Shown in pieces: positions 34,201 through 45,641 of a stretch of 64,000 bases of DNA. Positions within the stretch are counted from its first letter, which is position 1, and each line of letters opens with the position of its first letter. The stretch is from contig BRXU01000031.1 of the NCBI GenBank assembly GCA_030267565.1, forward strand, positions 248,001 to 312,000, read 5' to 3'. Source of the stretch: Pleodorina starrii (lineage: Eukaryota; Chlorophyta; Chlorophyceae; Chlamydomonadales; Volvocaceae). The notes under the pieces are model-generated. The model was given only the letters and a program-made list of their open reading frames with translations. It made no database searches and was not told the origin of the DNA. Both the position numbers and the translations under genes were made by a program.

Positions 34201-34961
34201 CTCCCCCCTGCCCCTCCCCCCTCTCTCTCCCTGCCTGCAGGCAAGATGGAGTACGGTCTGCTGCTACCCAAGTGGCAGAACTACAACCCCGACGGCTCCC
34301 GGCCGGCCGCCGCCACCTCGGAGAGGGAGAGCGAGTGGGGCTTTCCCGTGGAGGGCAGCGCCGGGGTGCGCGTGTGGGCGGTGCTGAGATGGGTACCCTG
34401 CCTGGAGGTGAGCGGGACGGTGAGCCAGGGAGGGAGCGGGGGGAGGGAGGGACGCAGGGAGGGACGCAGGGAGGTAAGGAGGTCATAAGAGAAGTTACCG
34501 CAGCGAAGGGACGGAGACGGCGTTAGCGAACGGATCTGGAACCAGGGAGGGCGGGAGGGACGGAGGGACGGAGGGACGGCGAGAGGTGACGGCGTGGGTC
34601 CGCCTCGCTACCACGCTGAGCCGCCCCTCGGGTACCCTGCTCCCCCTTGCCTCTCGGTCGGTCAACAACGTCCGCATTGTCATATATACAGGAGCATATA
34701 ACTCCCTGCTCCCCCTTTGCCTCTCTTGCTCGTCCGCCTCTCCGCTGCCACTGGGCTGCCTCTCGGCTTCCTCCTCCCGGGTGTTGTGCCCTTGCGACGT
34801 TCGACGTTGGGCCCTTTGGTCCCTCCCTCCCTCCCGCACTGCCCCCCAACCCCCCCCCCCCCTCTCTGCAGAAAGCGGCCTGCTCCGATGACGAGCTGGA
34901 CGAGGCGGACGAGGCGGCCTTCGTCAACGCACCGCCGTCCAGCATCAAGCCGCCCGCCTAG
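25227..34961 (+). CDS. SMP-C2 membrane-contact protein, tandem copy A (16 exons)
   Basis: Exons 25227-26408, 27039-27128, 27519-27584, 27848-27968, 28620-28722, 29262-29353, 29719-29897, 30180-30332, 30740-30859, 31295-31519, 32008-32094, 32464-32619, 32857-33036, 33338-33686, 34241-34407 and 34872-34961 join in phase to 1119 residues. A long Pro/Ala/Glu-rich, probably disordered N-terminus leads to a hydrophobic hairpin (about 335-385, TAAFLLLLGVQLLLLPLF then VFWGLFVGLALSFLFYY) and a basic patch. An SMP lipid-transfer domain follows (about 395-611, with EMWPFVDKGVCQMIK and LSVKWCGDPNITLAIEIPGG), then C2-like domains (from 612 and from about 807). This is the layout of extended synaptotagmins and plant SYT/NTMC2 proteins, which tether ER to other membranes and move lipids. 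The first C2 lacks the loop-1 aspartates. The second C2 is interrupted by a charged coiled coil (859-918). Confidence 0.82.
28036..28540 (-). mobile_element. possible tRNA-derived (SINE-like) or other insertion in an SMP-A intron
   Basis: This intron is 651 bp in copy A but 315 bp in copy B, and the extra DNA is compositionally unlike its flanks. On the minus strand it has an A-box-like TGGCAACGTTGG and, about 65 nt on, a B-box-like GTGTTCGAGTC, the internal promoter layout of Pol III SINEs. A fragment reading RQEILNYFVQEPAFSYREAY on the plus strand (about 28445-28505) could be an exapted or transposon coding scrap. Ends and target-site duplications were not found. Confidence 0.35.
28738..28900. 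repeat. GGCTGGGAGGGTGAGGG minisatellite in an SMP-A intron
   Basis: Tandem variants of GGGCTGGGAGGGTGAGGG fill the start of the intron after exon 5. The unit resembles the donor-site sequence GGGAGGGTGAGGGGGCTGGG, so the array may have grown out of the splice site and it offers repeated GGGTGAG pseudo-donors. Confidence 0.7.
33045..33164. repeat. (GGGGCA)n hexamer array, about 19 copies, intronic
   Basis: Near-perfect GGGGCA repeats begin a few bases after the donor of SMP-A exon 13 (32857-33036). Confidence 0.9.
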
Positions 34962-36852
34962 TCGGCATGGCCAGCCACGTGGATACTGAGGCTGGCGACG
35001 GGAGCCAGGGGGGAGAGGCGGGGCGAGGGGGTGTGGATGGCAAGGGCGAGGCGGGACGATCCGGGGTGGGCGTCCAAGCAAGCAAAGTCGCTGGGGAGGG
35101 GAGGGAAGGAGGCGGCGGCGGAGGAGGAGCAGATGGCTAGGCGCCTGTTGGCAGGCAGGAAGGCAGTTGGGCGGGGGGGGGCAGGCAGGCACACGGGCAA
35201 GCGTGTCCAGGACATTCGGTATGCACGTGCATGTGTGGTGTGGTGGCTGGGGGCCTAGGGAGGTGAGGGCGCGGGAGCTTTCCCTCGGAGGCCGCTGGGC
35301 TGGGCTGGGCTGGGCTGGGCTGGGCTGGGCTGGGCTGGGCTGGGCTGGGCTGGGCTGGGCTGGGCTGGGCTGGGCTGGGCTGGGCTGGGCTGGGCTGGGC
35401 TGGGCTGGGCTGGGTGCCGTGTCCAGGGAGCTGCCCTGGGGGAGACACCTGCCTGGGGAAGGGCGCGGGCGGTGTGGCTGCGCAGGGGGGGAGCAGGCAA
35501 GGCAGTGGCGGTGGTGGGCCTTGCGCGTCCCCCCGCCCTCGTAACAATGCGTCTATATGGACGCCTCTCAGCGATGGGTCCCGCCATGGACCCTTTTTTG
35601 AGGGGGTTATCCACGTATAGGCCGGAGCCCGTAAACGGAGCCCGTATAGGCCGGAGCCCGTAAACCCCTTTTTTTGGGGGGGGGGGGGGTTGGGGCGGGC
35701 ATTGCACGCGCTGATGGCGGCGTTGGTTCTGTGTTGGAACAGTCACACCGGGCTGTGGTTGGGATTCGCATTTCTGTCTGCGATTTGGTTTTCGCTGAGG
35801 AGAGGTTAGGATGTTGATCTCGTACGGCAGTGGATGGCTGTGAATGGGGGACTTTTTGCTCGTTATTCAACAGGGGTTGGTGGGTTGGTGGGTGGGTTGC
35901 GTTCTCGTGCACGTCCCGTCCCGGTGCGGCGCCGGCGTGGCGCTGCGATGCCGCGCGCAGTTGACAGCCGGCCTTGGTAACCGGCGCTGCAGCGTGATGC
36001 AGCTCGTTCCGGTAACACGGTCGTGCTCACATCATTCAGCCTCAGTATTTCTTGTATGGCTTTTAGATGTGGGCACTTGATACTGCGTCTGCCCTTGTCT
36101 TCCCTACTTTACTTATTCGAGGCGCTTAGTCGGAATGTTGTCGCGGTGGCGCGGCGGCCGGGCCTCTTCTTTTCCAAAAGCAAACGCGTTGCTCCTTCGG
36201 CGGGGATACCCACGGGGGCCCGGAGGTGGTGGCTTGACAACGCCAAGACGGTTGAAGTCTTCGCGTGTTTGGTTGACGTGTGGGAAATTCGGGGAGTGTG
36301 GAAGTGGTGGAGAACCTGAGCGTTTCCCTCGGTAAGAATATGATGTACATGAGTTGTGCCTATTGGCCTGTCATATAAGTCCTTGGGCCAGGCTTGCGAG
36401 TCTTCGCGTGGTCGTTACGACAGTTTACGACAGCACCGCACGGTCCGAAACCCAATCGAGTGAGTATCAAAGCGATTTCACTTGTTAGACAGCGTACTAT
36501 ACGCCGCCTGTACCGGGATGGTTTCGTCACGTGAAGACATTGGCCTTTGAAAGGAGCAACGGTTGCAAGTTTTACTGCACTACCGTACGCCCGAGTGAAT
36601 ACGGATTAATTACTTTGGTGCAAAGGCGTTTGAAAGGATACCGTGTGCTTCGCCACGCTTTATCTACGGCAGCTGTAGATATTGCCCCTGTGACATACAA
36701 CAGATCGATAGTTCGGATATATATCTTGGCTTGCAAGCCAATTGGGCTACATACTACTAAGCTGGGTCGTGTAGAACTCTTTTGATTTCTCTGAATTATG
36801 CTTGCACATTTGTAAACTCAACGGGAGCTATCGTAATTTAGGGCTGCTACAC
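34962..36852. other. spacer between SMP-A and SMP-B
   Basis: Contains the GGGCT array and, at about 35615-35668, two direct copies of GTATAGGCCGGAGCCCGTAAAC, followed by a G-run. The last 500 bp are AT-richer and should carry the SMP-B promoter. No TGTAA is seen within a normal 3' UTR distance of SMP-A. No gene recognised. Confidence 0.5.
35294..35414. repeat. (GGGCT)n pentamer array, about 24 copies
   Basis: Uninterrupted GGGCT units about 330 bp after the SMP-A stop codon, probably within its 3' UTR or just beyond. Confidence 0.9.
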
Positions 36853-39800
36853 ATGGCAGCTCCCGAGGGCCGGTTAGTTCCAGCCGAGGTGCAGAGAACG
36901 GCCGATGGGGCCATCACCGAGGAGACGACCGTTGCCGCAGCCCGTCATAACAGTATCGGACGCGATGCAACTGCGTATGGAGCAGGACGGGCTTGCTCGG
37001 ATGCTGTCGGCTCGCAGCTAGAGCAAGCAAGCTCTCCGCTCATCGGCTCAACCAGCCATCAAACGGCTCAGATCGGAGCTATGCCTCACTCCGTCGAAGC
37101 TTCCTTCTGTAGCGTGGCGGGGCAGCAACATATTGCTTGCGATGAGATTACGGAGGTGTGCACGCCGAAGGCTGCACCTCCGCCTTCGTCAGCAGCGACT
37201 CCTAGCACAGTTCCGCTGCCTGACATGCCGCCTGATAAAGGTCCAGGTGTTGCAACGCCGTTGGAAGGAGCAACGGCAATACCAGTCTCGACAGTCGGTG
37301 CAGCTAAGAAGGGACCAGTATCACCGACCAGAATTGCGGAAGGAGAGTCCTCCTTTCCGCAGGAAAATGGGGTTGGCCCGAAAGGTGCAGACGTTGGGGC
37401 GCCCACCATCGCCCCAGCTGAGGCGACGGAGGCCTCGCCCATGAAGGCGTTGCCACAGGTCGCTGTGGACGCTGCCAAGCAGGCGGGACAGGCGTATGTC
37501 GAAGCCGGCAAGGAGGCTCGCACCACCGTGAACTCGTTGGCGACAGCTTTCATGTCGAAATCGGGGCCCCCGATAACGCTGACGGTTGACCACATCGCCA
37601 CGGTCCTCTTCTTTGTTATATTGGGCTTCAACCTGCTTATTCTGCCTATCTTCCTCCCGTCCCTCTTCCGCCTGGCGTACTGCCTGGTGTGGGGCCTGCT
37701 GTTCGGCCTGGGCCTCAGCTTCCTCTTTTATTACAACAAGAAGGCGAAGACGGAGCGGAACGATCTGGTGGGTGGGAGCGGGGAGCCCCCGTAAAGTCAG
37801 GCCCGCGCCTCAGATGGGGCCAGGGGCAAGGGCTGGGGTAGCGGGCGGTGAACGAGTGGGGATGGACCCCACCCGGGGTGGGATGGGGTGGGGCGTGGGG
37901 GTCGGTTCGGTGCGGGGATGGCCGGCGGCCGGATGGGTGTCGGGGGCCCCGCTTCGGCCCGCACCTGCGCGGACCGCCTCCAGCCCTCCACACACGTGCC
38001 TCCGTCTCAAGCTGGATAAGGCCCAGCCCCTGCTCCAGCCCCTGCTCCTGCCGGTGGCGCTCTGACAGACCCAGACGCGCAGAAGGGAGACACGGGGGGG
38101 CAATGGGCACGCAGCCTCATGCCGTGGGCATTTGGCCACGGCGGGAAACACCACGCGCCAGTTGAGCGCTCCCGTCGCCATCAACGCTCTTTCCATGTCT
38201 CACTTCTGCCTCCCCCTCCTCCCCCTCCTCCTCCTCCTCCACCTCCCGGGTCGCCTCCCCCCCATGTATGAATGTGCCGCCGCGTGGTCCGGACCCCCCG
38301 AACAAGTATTATATTATTCCTGTCGCCTCTCGGGACAGTCCGTTCGCCGCGCGCCAGGACAGCTCGCGCTCATGGACCGACCGACCGACCGCCAGCGCCA
38401 GCGGCAGCGCCTGTCCGTGCCTGTCCCTAACCCAACCCCACCGCTGCCGCCGACACGCCTGCCTTGCACCGATGAGCCCCATGCGGCCGCCCCTCCCCCC
38501 CTTCAGGGGGGCTTCAAACCACTCCCCTACAGGCCACGACCTTCACACCCTCCCTACCTTGGGCCCCTATCTGCCCCCTCCCTCCTCCCTCCTGCCAGCT
38601 GTCGGTGAACCTGGGCGTCAAGGGCATGTACCTGGTGTCGGGGGGGCTGCCCTCCTGGTTCAACATGTCGCAGAGCGAGAAGCTGGAGGTGAGGGCCGGG
38701 GGGGGGACTGGGGGGGAGCCGGGGGGGGGGCCGGGGGGAGGGCGGGAGGGATGGGGGCTTAAGGGGGGTAGGAGCGCGCCGGTCGGCTCTGCTGCGGCTG
38801 TGCCGAATTCCTCGCCACCCCACCCTCTAGTCCGGGGCCTCAAATCACCCCCATCCGTGGTCAGGTTGCACTCACTGGTCGGCCCCCGGGCCCCGGTCCG
38901 GGGACGTCCATCTGCCCCCCCCCCGGCGTGTCAGCGCTGCAGGCGGTACCTCTCATCGGTCTGCCCCGGCGTCCCCGCGCCCCCTCCGCCGCGCGTCTGC
39001 CTCCTGCCGCATCCCCTTACACCGCCCCCTCCCTGTGTCCATACGTGGACAACCTCCTTGCGTCCTTGGCCCCCCCCCCGCTTCGCTGCGGTATCTTCTT
39101 TTTTACTCCTCCCTTTTCCTCTCCCGCTCCCCAGTGGCTGAACCAGCTGATCATGGAGATCTGGCCCTTCGTGGATAAGGGCGTGTGCGACATGATCAAG
39201 GTGCGGAGGCAGGCCGGGGCGGGCCGGGGCGGGGGGCGGGCCGGGGCGGGGGGCGGGGCAGGGCGGGGGGCGGGGGTCGGGGGGCTGTGTGTTTTCTGCC
39301 TCGCGCGCACCCCCCGCCCCGCCTGCCAGGGTCACCGCGGTTGCCTCTCTCGGGGGGGGGTTACTTCGTTGCGGTTCTCCTTTCTCCCCGCCCCTACGAG
39401 GATACACCCCCCCGGCCTATACGTGGATACCCCCCCAAGCCCCAACACACACACACACACCCCTACGTGGTCTTACCCCCCCCCCCTGCATATCACTCCC
39501 TGATCCCCCCCTCGCAGGAGATGACCGCCCAGGTGATGCCGGGTGTGCTCAAGACTCTGCCCGCCGGCATGGGAGGCATCGTCAAGAGCATCGGCTTCAA
39601 GCACCTCACGTTCGGAGATGCGCCCTTCCGCGTTGAATGTGAGCCTGAGCCTGCTGGGAACGTGGGAAGGGAAGAGGGAGAGGCAGGGAGGGAGAGGCAG
39701 GGAGGGAGAGGCAGGGAGGGGCAGAGAAGGGAAAGTATGGATAAGAGGGAAGGAACGAGGAGGGGGACCGCGCGCGCCTCGTCCTCACACGTTTTGTTCC

Positions 39801-42800
39801 CTAGCCCCGCTGCAGCCCCCCACCCCGCGTTTCTGTTCCCTGACCCCGACCCAATCCTCTCCATGTCACCGCTGTGTATGTGTCTATGTGTGTATGTGTG
39901 TGTATGTGTGTGTATGTGTGTGTGTGTGTGTCGCCCCCCCCTCCCCCTCCCAGCCATGTGGGTCAGCCGCGACGAAAAGGAGAGCCTCGTGATGGAGCTG
40001 TCTGTCAAGTGGTGCGGCGACCCCAACATCACACTGGCCATTGAGATACCGGGAGGGTGAGGGGGCTGGGGGGGGAGGGGGGGCGGGGAGGGCGGGAGGG
40101 GGCTGGAAGGAAGGGGGCGCCGGGAGGGTGAGGTGGAGGGTGAGGCAAGAGGGCGGGGACTGGGACTGGGGGGGCCGGGAGTCTTGTGCCCACCTCACCC
40201 GTCCAACGTCCCCTGCTCCGCGTTCTTGCCATTGCTGGGTCCCCTTGAACCTTAACTGGGTGGTCGCCAGCGTCGTCCCCTTTTGCTCATTTCCCAGCCC
40301 TCCTCCGCAATCGCTCCCTGTCTTCGCTCTTCCTCCCCCGGCCCCCCGGCCCGCAGTCAGAAGCTGTGTCCCCGCGTCATGGACATCACCTTCGTGGCCC
40401 AGGTCCGAGTGGTGCTCAATCCGCTGGTGGCCCGCATACCGGGATTCGGTGAGTCGCCGGGAGGGGTTGGGGAGGCGGGGGATGGGCGAGGGGATGGGCG
40501 GTGGCCGTACCAGCACCTGCGCCTTTGTCCCCCCCCCTCGCCTGCCTGTAGCTCCCAGCCTCACGCCGGCAGCCGCAGCTCCACCCCCCAACCCGGCTTC
40601 TACTCGTTGCCTAAGCGAACTGCCCACCACTCTACTACACCACTCCACTCGACTCTTGCCCTTTCCCCGCTCTCGCGCCTTGCCTCCCGCCCCCCTTGCC
40701 TCTCGCCGCGGCTCCTCCACCCCCTCCCCCACACTGCCACTGCCACTGCCACTGCCAGTTGCGCTGATGGCCACTGTCCCCAAGCCCCCGCTGATCAAGT
40801 ACCGACTGGACTTCGGCAAGGCCATGGGCGGCTCCATGGCCCCCGCCGCCGTCACCCCCGTCATCAACTACTTTTTGCGCGACGTGATCAACAAGATGCT
40901 GGTGTGGCCGCAGCGACTGGTGGTGCCGGTCATTCAGGTGGGAGAATGGTTGGGTGTGTGTGTGTGTGTTTGTGTGGGGGGGAAGGGGGGAGAGGGCGGG
41001 GATACACACAGAAAGGAGGGGAGGAATGGGACAGATGGGCGATGGGGGGCGGCAGCGTGCGCTGAACTGACCCATGGGTCTGTCGCTGGCTGGACCCGTG
41101 ACCGCCGACCGACCCACGGGTCCTTCCGGTCCGTCCTTCCTCCCAGTCCGCCTCCTTTCCACAAACAGCGTCGCTGACCGACCGACCGACCGACCGACCC
41201 ACGGGTCCGCCGCCTCCCTCTTCCTCCACCTCACTCTCAACCCCTCCCCTCAGCCTCCTGCATGCCCTTCAAGTGCCGCCTGTGCGTGACAGGGCCCGAC
41301 CTGCGACTCACTCTACTCACTCTACTCAACTCTTCTCTACTCACTCTAACCGTGAATCCCCTTCACGTCCTCTTCGCCCTCTCCACGCCCCACCACCCAG
41401 GAGACCGAGCAGGACAAGGTTGAGATCCAGAAGTTGATGCGGCGGCACCGGGGGGTTGTCCGCGTGTGTGTGATGGGCGCCCGGGAGCTCAAGCCGGACA
41501 GCTGGGGCAACAACGACGTGCTGGTGGAGCTGACCACGGACTCGGAACACTACGAGGTGGGGGCAAGGGGGGAGGGGATGGGAGGGGAGGTGGGGGGGCG
41601 GGAGGAACGGGGAGGGGAGGGGAGGGAGGGAGGCAGGGAGGGGAATAAAGAAGATTTCGCAGCGGAGGAGGAGGGAGGGAGGGAGGGAGCGAGGGAGGGA
41701 GGGAGGAAGGGGGGGAGGGGAGGGAGGGGGGCTGCTACTTTCCGCTGAGGGAGGGAGGAGACATGCCGGCCATCCGCAGTGCCGTACATCTGCAGTGCCC
41801 TGCATCTGTGCTGCTGTACTGCCTGTGCCGCGTACCTCCCTCCTCAGGCTACGAGCATCAAGCGCGCCAAGCCGGTTCTGGGCCCGGACGGCAAGGTCAT
41901 TGAGCACCTGGGGGAGACGGTGGTGTGGAACGAATACATCTACCTGCTCATTCAGGTGCGTACCACACAGCGAACAAAGCGGGGGGGGAGGGGCGGGTTG
42001 TATCTTGTGGGGGTGGGTATGAAAGAAAACGGCTCAGGACGCAACGGTGGGGGTGGGGGTGGGTTGTGGGAAACGCCGGCCAGAGTTGCCGGCCAGGGTT
42101 GCCGACCAGGGTAGCGAGACGGGGGGGTCTCACCCCCCCCCCCCCACACACACACACACACCCCGCCCACCCGCACCCGCACCCGCACCCCCCCCCAGGA
42201 GCCCAAGGACCAGCTGATGCTGCTGGAGATGTTCGACATCGACCGCCTGAGACCCACCAAGCTGCTCACCGGCCAGGTGTCGCAGGTGCGTGTGTGTGTG
42301 TGTACTTGTGTGTGTGTCACAGCTGTGTGTGTGTGTCTGTGTGCGCCAATATCGATGAAAGAAAGCGCAAAGGCGAGTGGGGCAGGCAACATGTGTGTGC
42401 GGGCATGACACGCCGAGCAGCAGTACCGGTACCGTATGTGTGCGTGTATGGCACCCTCGATCGGAAGGAAGGACTAGTGAGTAGTGAGTGCGTTGTCACG
42501 CCCCCGCGCGGCGCTGGCTGGCTGGTCGCGCCCTCCTCTGCTTTGACGCCCTCCTCTGCTTGTCCCGGTACCTGTACCCTCAGGTGATCAACGGGCGGCA
42601 GCTGGTGGGTCGCTCTCTGTTGAAGCTGGCGGAGGTCTGCCGGGAGGGAACCAGCGGATCGGGGGAGCCGGTGGGCATGATCAGCCACCTGGGGAAAGGA
42701 GAGTGGGGCAGCCCGGGCGGGCCGGTGAGTGGGCCGGGGGGGAGGGGAAGGGTCTCGGGGAGGGGAGGGGTGGGGCCTGGGGCGGGGTGAGGTAGGTGGA

Positions 42801-45255
42801 AAGGGAGTGAGGGGTTGAGGGAGGCGGACGGGGGCGGGGGTATAGGTAGGACAGCAGTCCGGGTGGGGGGGAGGTGGTGCATGGGGGTGTGAGGGGAGGT
42901 TCGGGTGGATGTGGGTTTTGGGGCGCGTCTGGCCCCAAGGAGACGGCGGGAGGGGGGGTGGGGAGGAGGGGATATTGGCGCGGGGGACTGGCCCGCGTAG
43001 CGTGGCGCCTCTCTCCCTCAGCCTTATTCCATGACCTGGCCTGGCCTGGATCGCTGGGTGTGCGCGTTGTTGTTGAGTGATGATTGCTGGAAGTGGGTTA
43101 CCGGAAGGAAGCAATCTGCTGCCAACGCTGCGCTTGCGCATTGCAACCCCCACCCCCCGGCCAAGGTATCCTTGTCCGCCCTGTGTCGACTGCTCACCCG
43201 CTCCCGCGCTGTTCCTCCCGCCCGCGCTCTCCCGCGCCCGTGCTCCCGCAGGGCAAGGGGCTGGGCAAGGTACGGCTGCAGCTGCAGTACTGGCCGTTTG
43301 AGAAGTTCACCAAGCACGACGTGGAGAACGCAATGACGGTGAGGAGCGGCGTTGTTTGTGTATGTGAATATGGTTGTGTATGTGTGGGAGAGTGGGTGAG
43401 GTGGTGCCCGGGTGGGTGCGCTCGCACTGCTCTCCGCTGCGCTGCGCTGCGCAGCACCCCCGCCTTAACCCTCAAGTCCACCCCCCTCCCCTCCCCTCCC
43501 CGCCTCGAACCGCGACCGCCACCACCACCGCTCGACCCACCGCTCAACCCACCGCTCAACCCACCGCAACCGCCTCACCGCTCCCCCCCCCCCCACACAC
43601 CCCGCAGGGCATCGTGACGGTCCGGCTTCTCAAGGTGTGGGGCCTGGCCGTTGCGGGCGACCGCGTGTCGGCCTTTGTGCGGGTCACCAGCAGCGCCGCC
43701 CGGAGCAAGGAGTGGAAGAGCACCACCCGCACCTGGACGAGGAGGAACCACGTGAGCTGGGCTGGGGCTGGGGACGGTCGGGTTGGGGGCTGGGCTTGGG
43801 CTGGATCGGGTTGGGCTGGGCGGGGGTTTGAGTGGGCGAGGGGAGGGGGGTATGGAAGATGGAAGAATGGAACACGAGCCGTAGCGAAGGGCAGGGGGAG
43901 GAGGTGCGGGAGGGGTGGTGGTGTACCAGCGCTGCCCGTCCCTGCATGAGACCTGCTGCGTGGATATATGCCTGCCGGGTATCCCTGCGCATCCAATTTG
44001 GCCCATTTTTCTGTACCCCGCCCCCGCCCCCGTCCCCGCCCGTCCAGATCTTGATGCTGAAGCGCGAGATGACCCGGCTAGCCGCCGCCCGCGAGCGCGA
44101 CATGCGTGAGGGTCGCAGCAAGGAGGCGGAGCGCAAGGCCCGGTACCTGGAGGCGCTGAAGGACGCGGTGGCGGGCAACAACAAGCGGGCGAGGCTGACG
44201 GTGGAGATGGACTACACGGTAGGAGTGGGGGGGGGGAGAGGGTGGGAGGAGGGAGTAGAGGGGGGAGGGAGGAGAGGGTGAGCGGTGCCCTTCTCCCCCG
44301 CCCCCTTTTTTCCACCGCCGTCTCCACCTCCTGGCACCGCACCCTGCTCCCCAGCACACCCGTCCCCCTCCCTCCCTCCCGCTGCCTACGCACCCACCCC
44401 TCCTTAACCACCCCTCCCCTCCCCACGCTCCCCTCCCCACGCCCCCCCCACGCTCCCCCCGCGCACCTCAGCTTGACTCCGCCGCCATGCACGCCATCTA
44501 CCACGTGAAGCTGACCGACGTGATCAAGATCAAGGTCATCGAGTCCAGTCTGCTGAGCTCCGCCGAGTGCCTGGGCCGACTGGACGTACCCGTATCCGAC
44601 ATTGTCACCGCCAACGACTTCAACCCCATGACGGGTGCGTGTCTGGCCTGGCCTGGCCTGGCCTGGCCTTGCTGGGGGGGTGGGGGGCGACCTGACTGCC
44701 TGACGGGGTGGCTGCTGGCTGGCTGGTCCCCTGCGTGAGTGGCTGCGTGCTCTGCTGCCCCGCCCCGCCCCGCCCCGCCCCGCGGCTCTTGGCCTCCGCA
44801 GGTCAGCGCGAGTACGGTTTGCACCGCAAGCGTTGGGAGGAGTACAACCCCGAGAACCCCGACCGCACGCTGGACCACCTGGAGCGGGGGCTGCTGCTGG
44901 AGGAGGGAGACGGGGCGCGGATATGGGTGGAGATGCGCTGGGTGCCCTGCATACAGGTGCGTGTGCGTGTGCGTGCGTGTGTGCGTGCGTGCGGAAGGAG
45001 TGGGAAGGAGGGGGAAGGGGGCGGGGAGGGTGCTGAAGACTGCACCGTGTCCGGAAATGCACTGCCCGGCCCCGAACACGTACCCGCACCCACCCACCCA
45101 CCCACCCACCCACCCACCCACCCACCCACCCACCCACCCACCAGGCCATGGGGCTCCCGGCCGACGAGGCCGACGACGCCGCGGCCCCCGCCACCCCGCT
45201 GCCCGACTCCAGCGTGACGTCCTCCCGCCGGTCCACCGTTGCCGGGTTGAGCTGA
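36853..45255 (+). CDS. SMP-C2 membrane-contact protein, tandem copy B (17 exons)
   Basis: Exons 36853-37767, 38599-38688, 39135-39200, 39518-39638, 39954-40056, 40357-40448, 40759-40937, 41401-41556, 41848-41955, 42199-42285, 42584-42724, 43252-43338, 43608-43751, 44048-44218, 44472-44634, 44802-44956 and 45145-45255 join in phase to 962 residues. Architecture equals copy A: disordered N-terminus, hydrophobic hairpin (about residues 250-296), SMP domain (about 306-522) and C2 domains with a charged coiled coil between strands of the second. Exons 2-7 have exactly the same lengths as in copy A. The N-terminal tail and C-terminal end are unrelated in sequence. Unlike copy A, the first C2 keeps DSWGNND in loop 1 (D555, D561) and FDID in loop 3 (D623, D625), so calcium binding is plausible. 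An extra intron (42286-42583) splits the region of copy-A exon 10. Start chosen at the first ATG of the open frame. Confidence 0.82.
45087..45142. repeat. (CACC)n array directly before the last SMP-B exon
   Basis: About 13 CACC/CCCA units run up to the CCAG acceptor at 45144, so the repeat itself serves as the pyrimidine-rich tract of the splice site. Confidence 0.85.
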
Positions 45256-45636
45256 TGCAGGCAGGCATCACGAGGGACGTGAGCGGTGCGCATGAGGAGG
45301 GGGTGCGCGCGGGAGCCGTGTCGGGCAGGGTCTGCCCCGTGGGGCTTTCACTGCTAGGCGGGGCCGCCCTGTGTTCTCGTCCCTGGACTGCAGACTAGCG
45401 GGGGCGCCCCAGGGGGGGGGGCTGGCGCCCAGGCTGTGGGCGTCAAGTCATGGTGGGTCGGGGGCGTCGGGTGTGCGTCGAGAAGTGGTGGGGCCTCGGT
45501 GCGAGGCCCCACCACTTTTAAGACGTCCTTTTGCCGCTGCGACGCTCCGTGGCAGTGCCGACTCAAGTTTGATACGGGCGTTGAGTGCTCTGATGGTGAT
45601 GATGGTGGTGGTGGTGGTGATGGTGAGTCTGGTGTG

Positions 45637-45641
45637 TGTAA
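45637..45641 (+). terminator. TGTAA poly(A) signal of SMP-B
   Basis: TGTAA about 380 bp after the SMP-B stop codon, a normal 3' UTR length for these algae. Confidence 0.6.
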
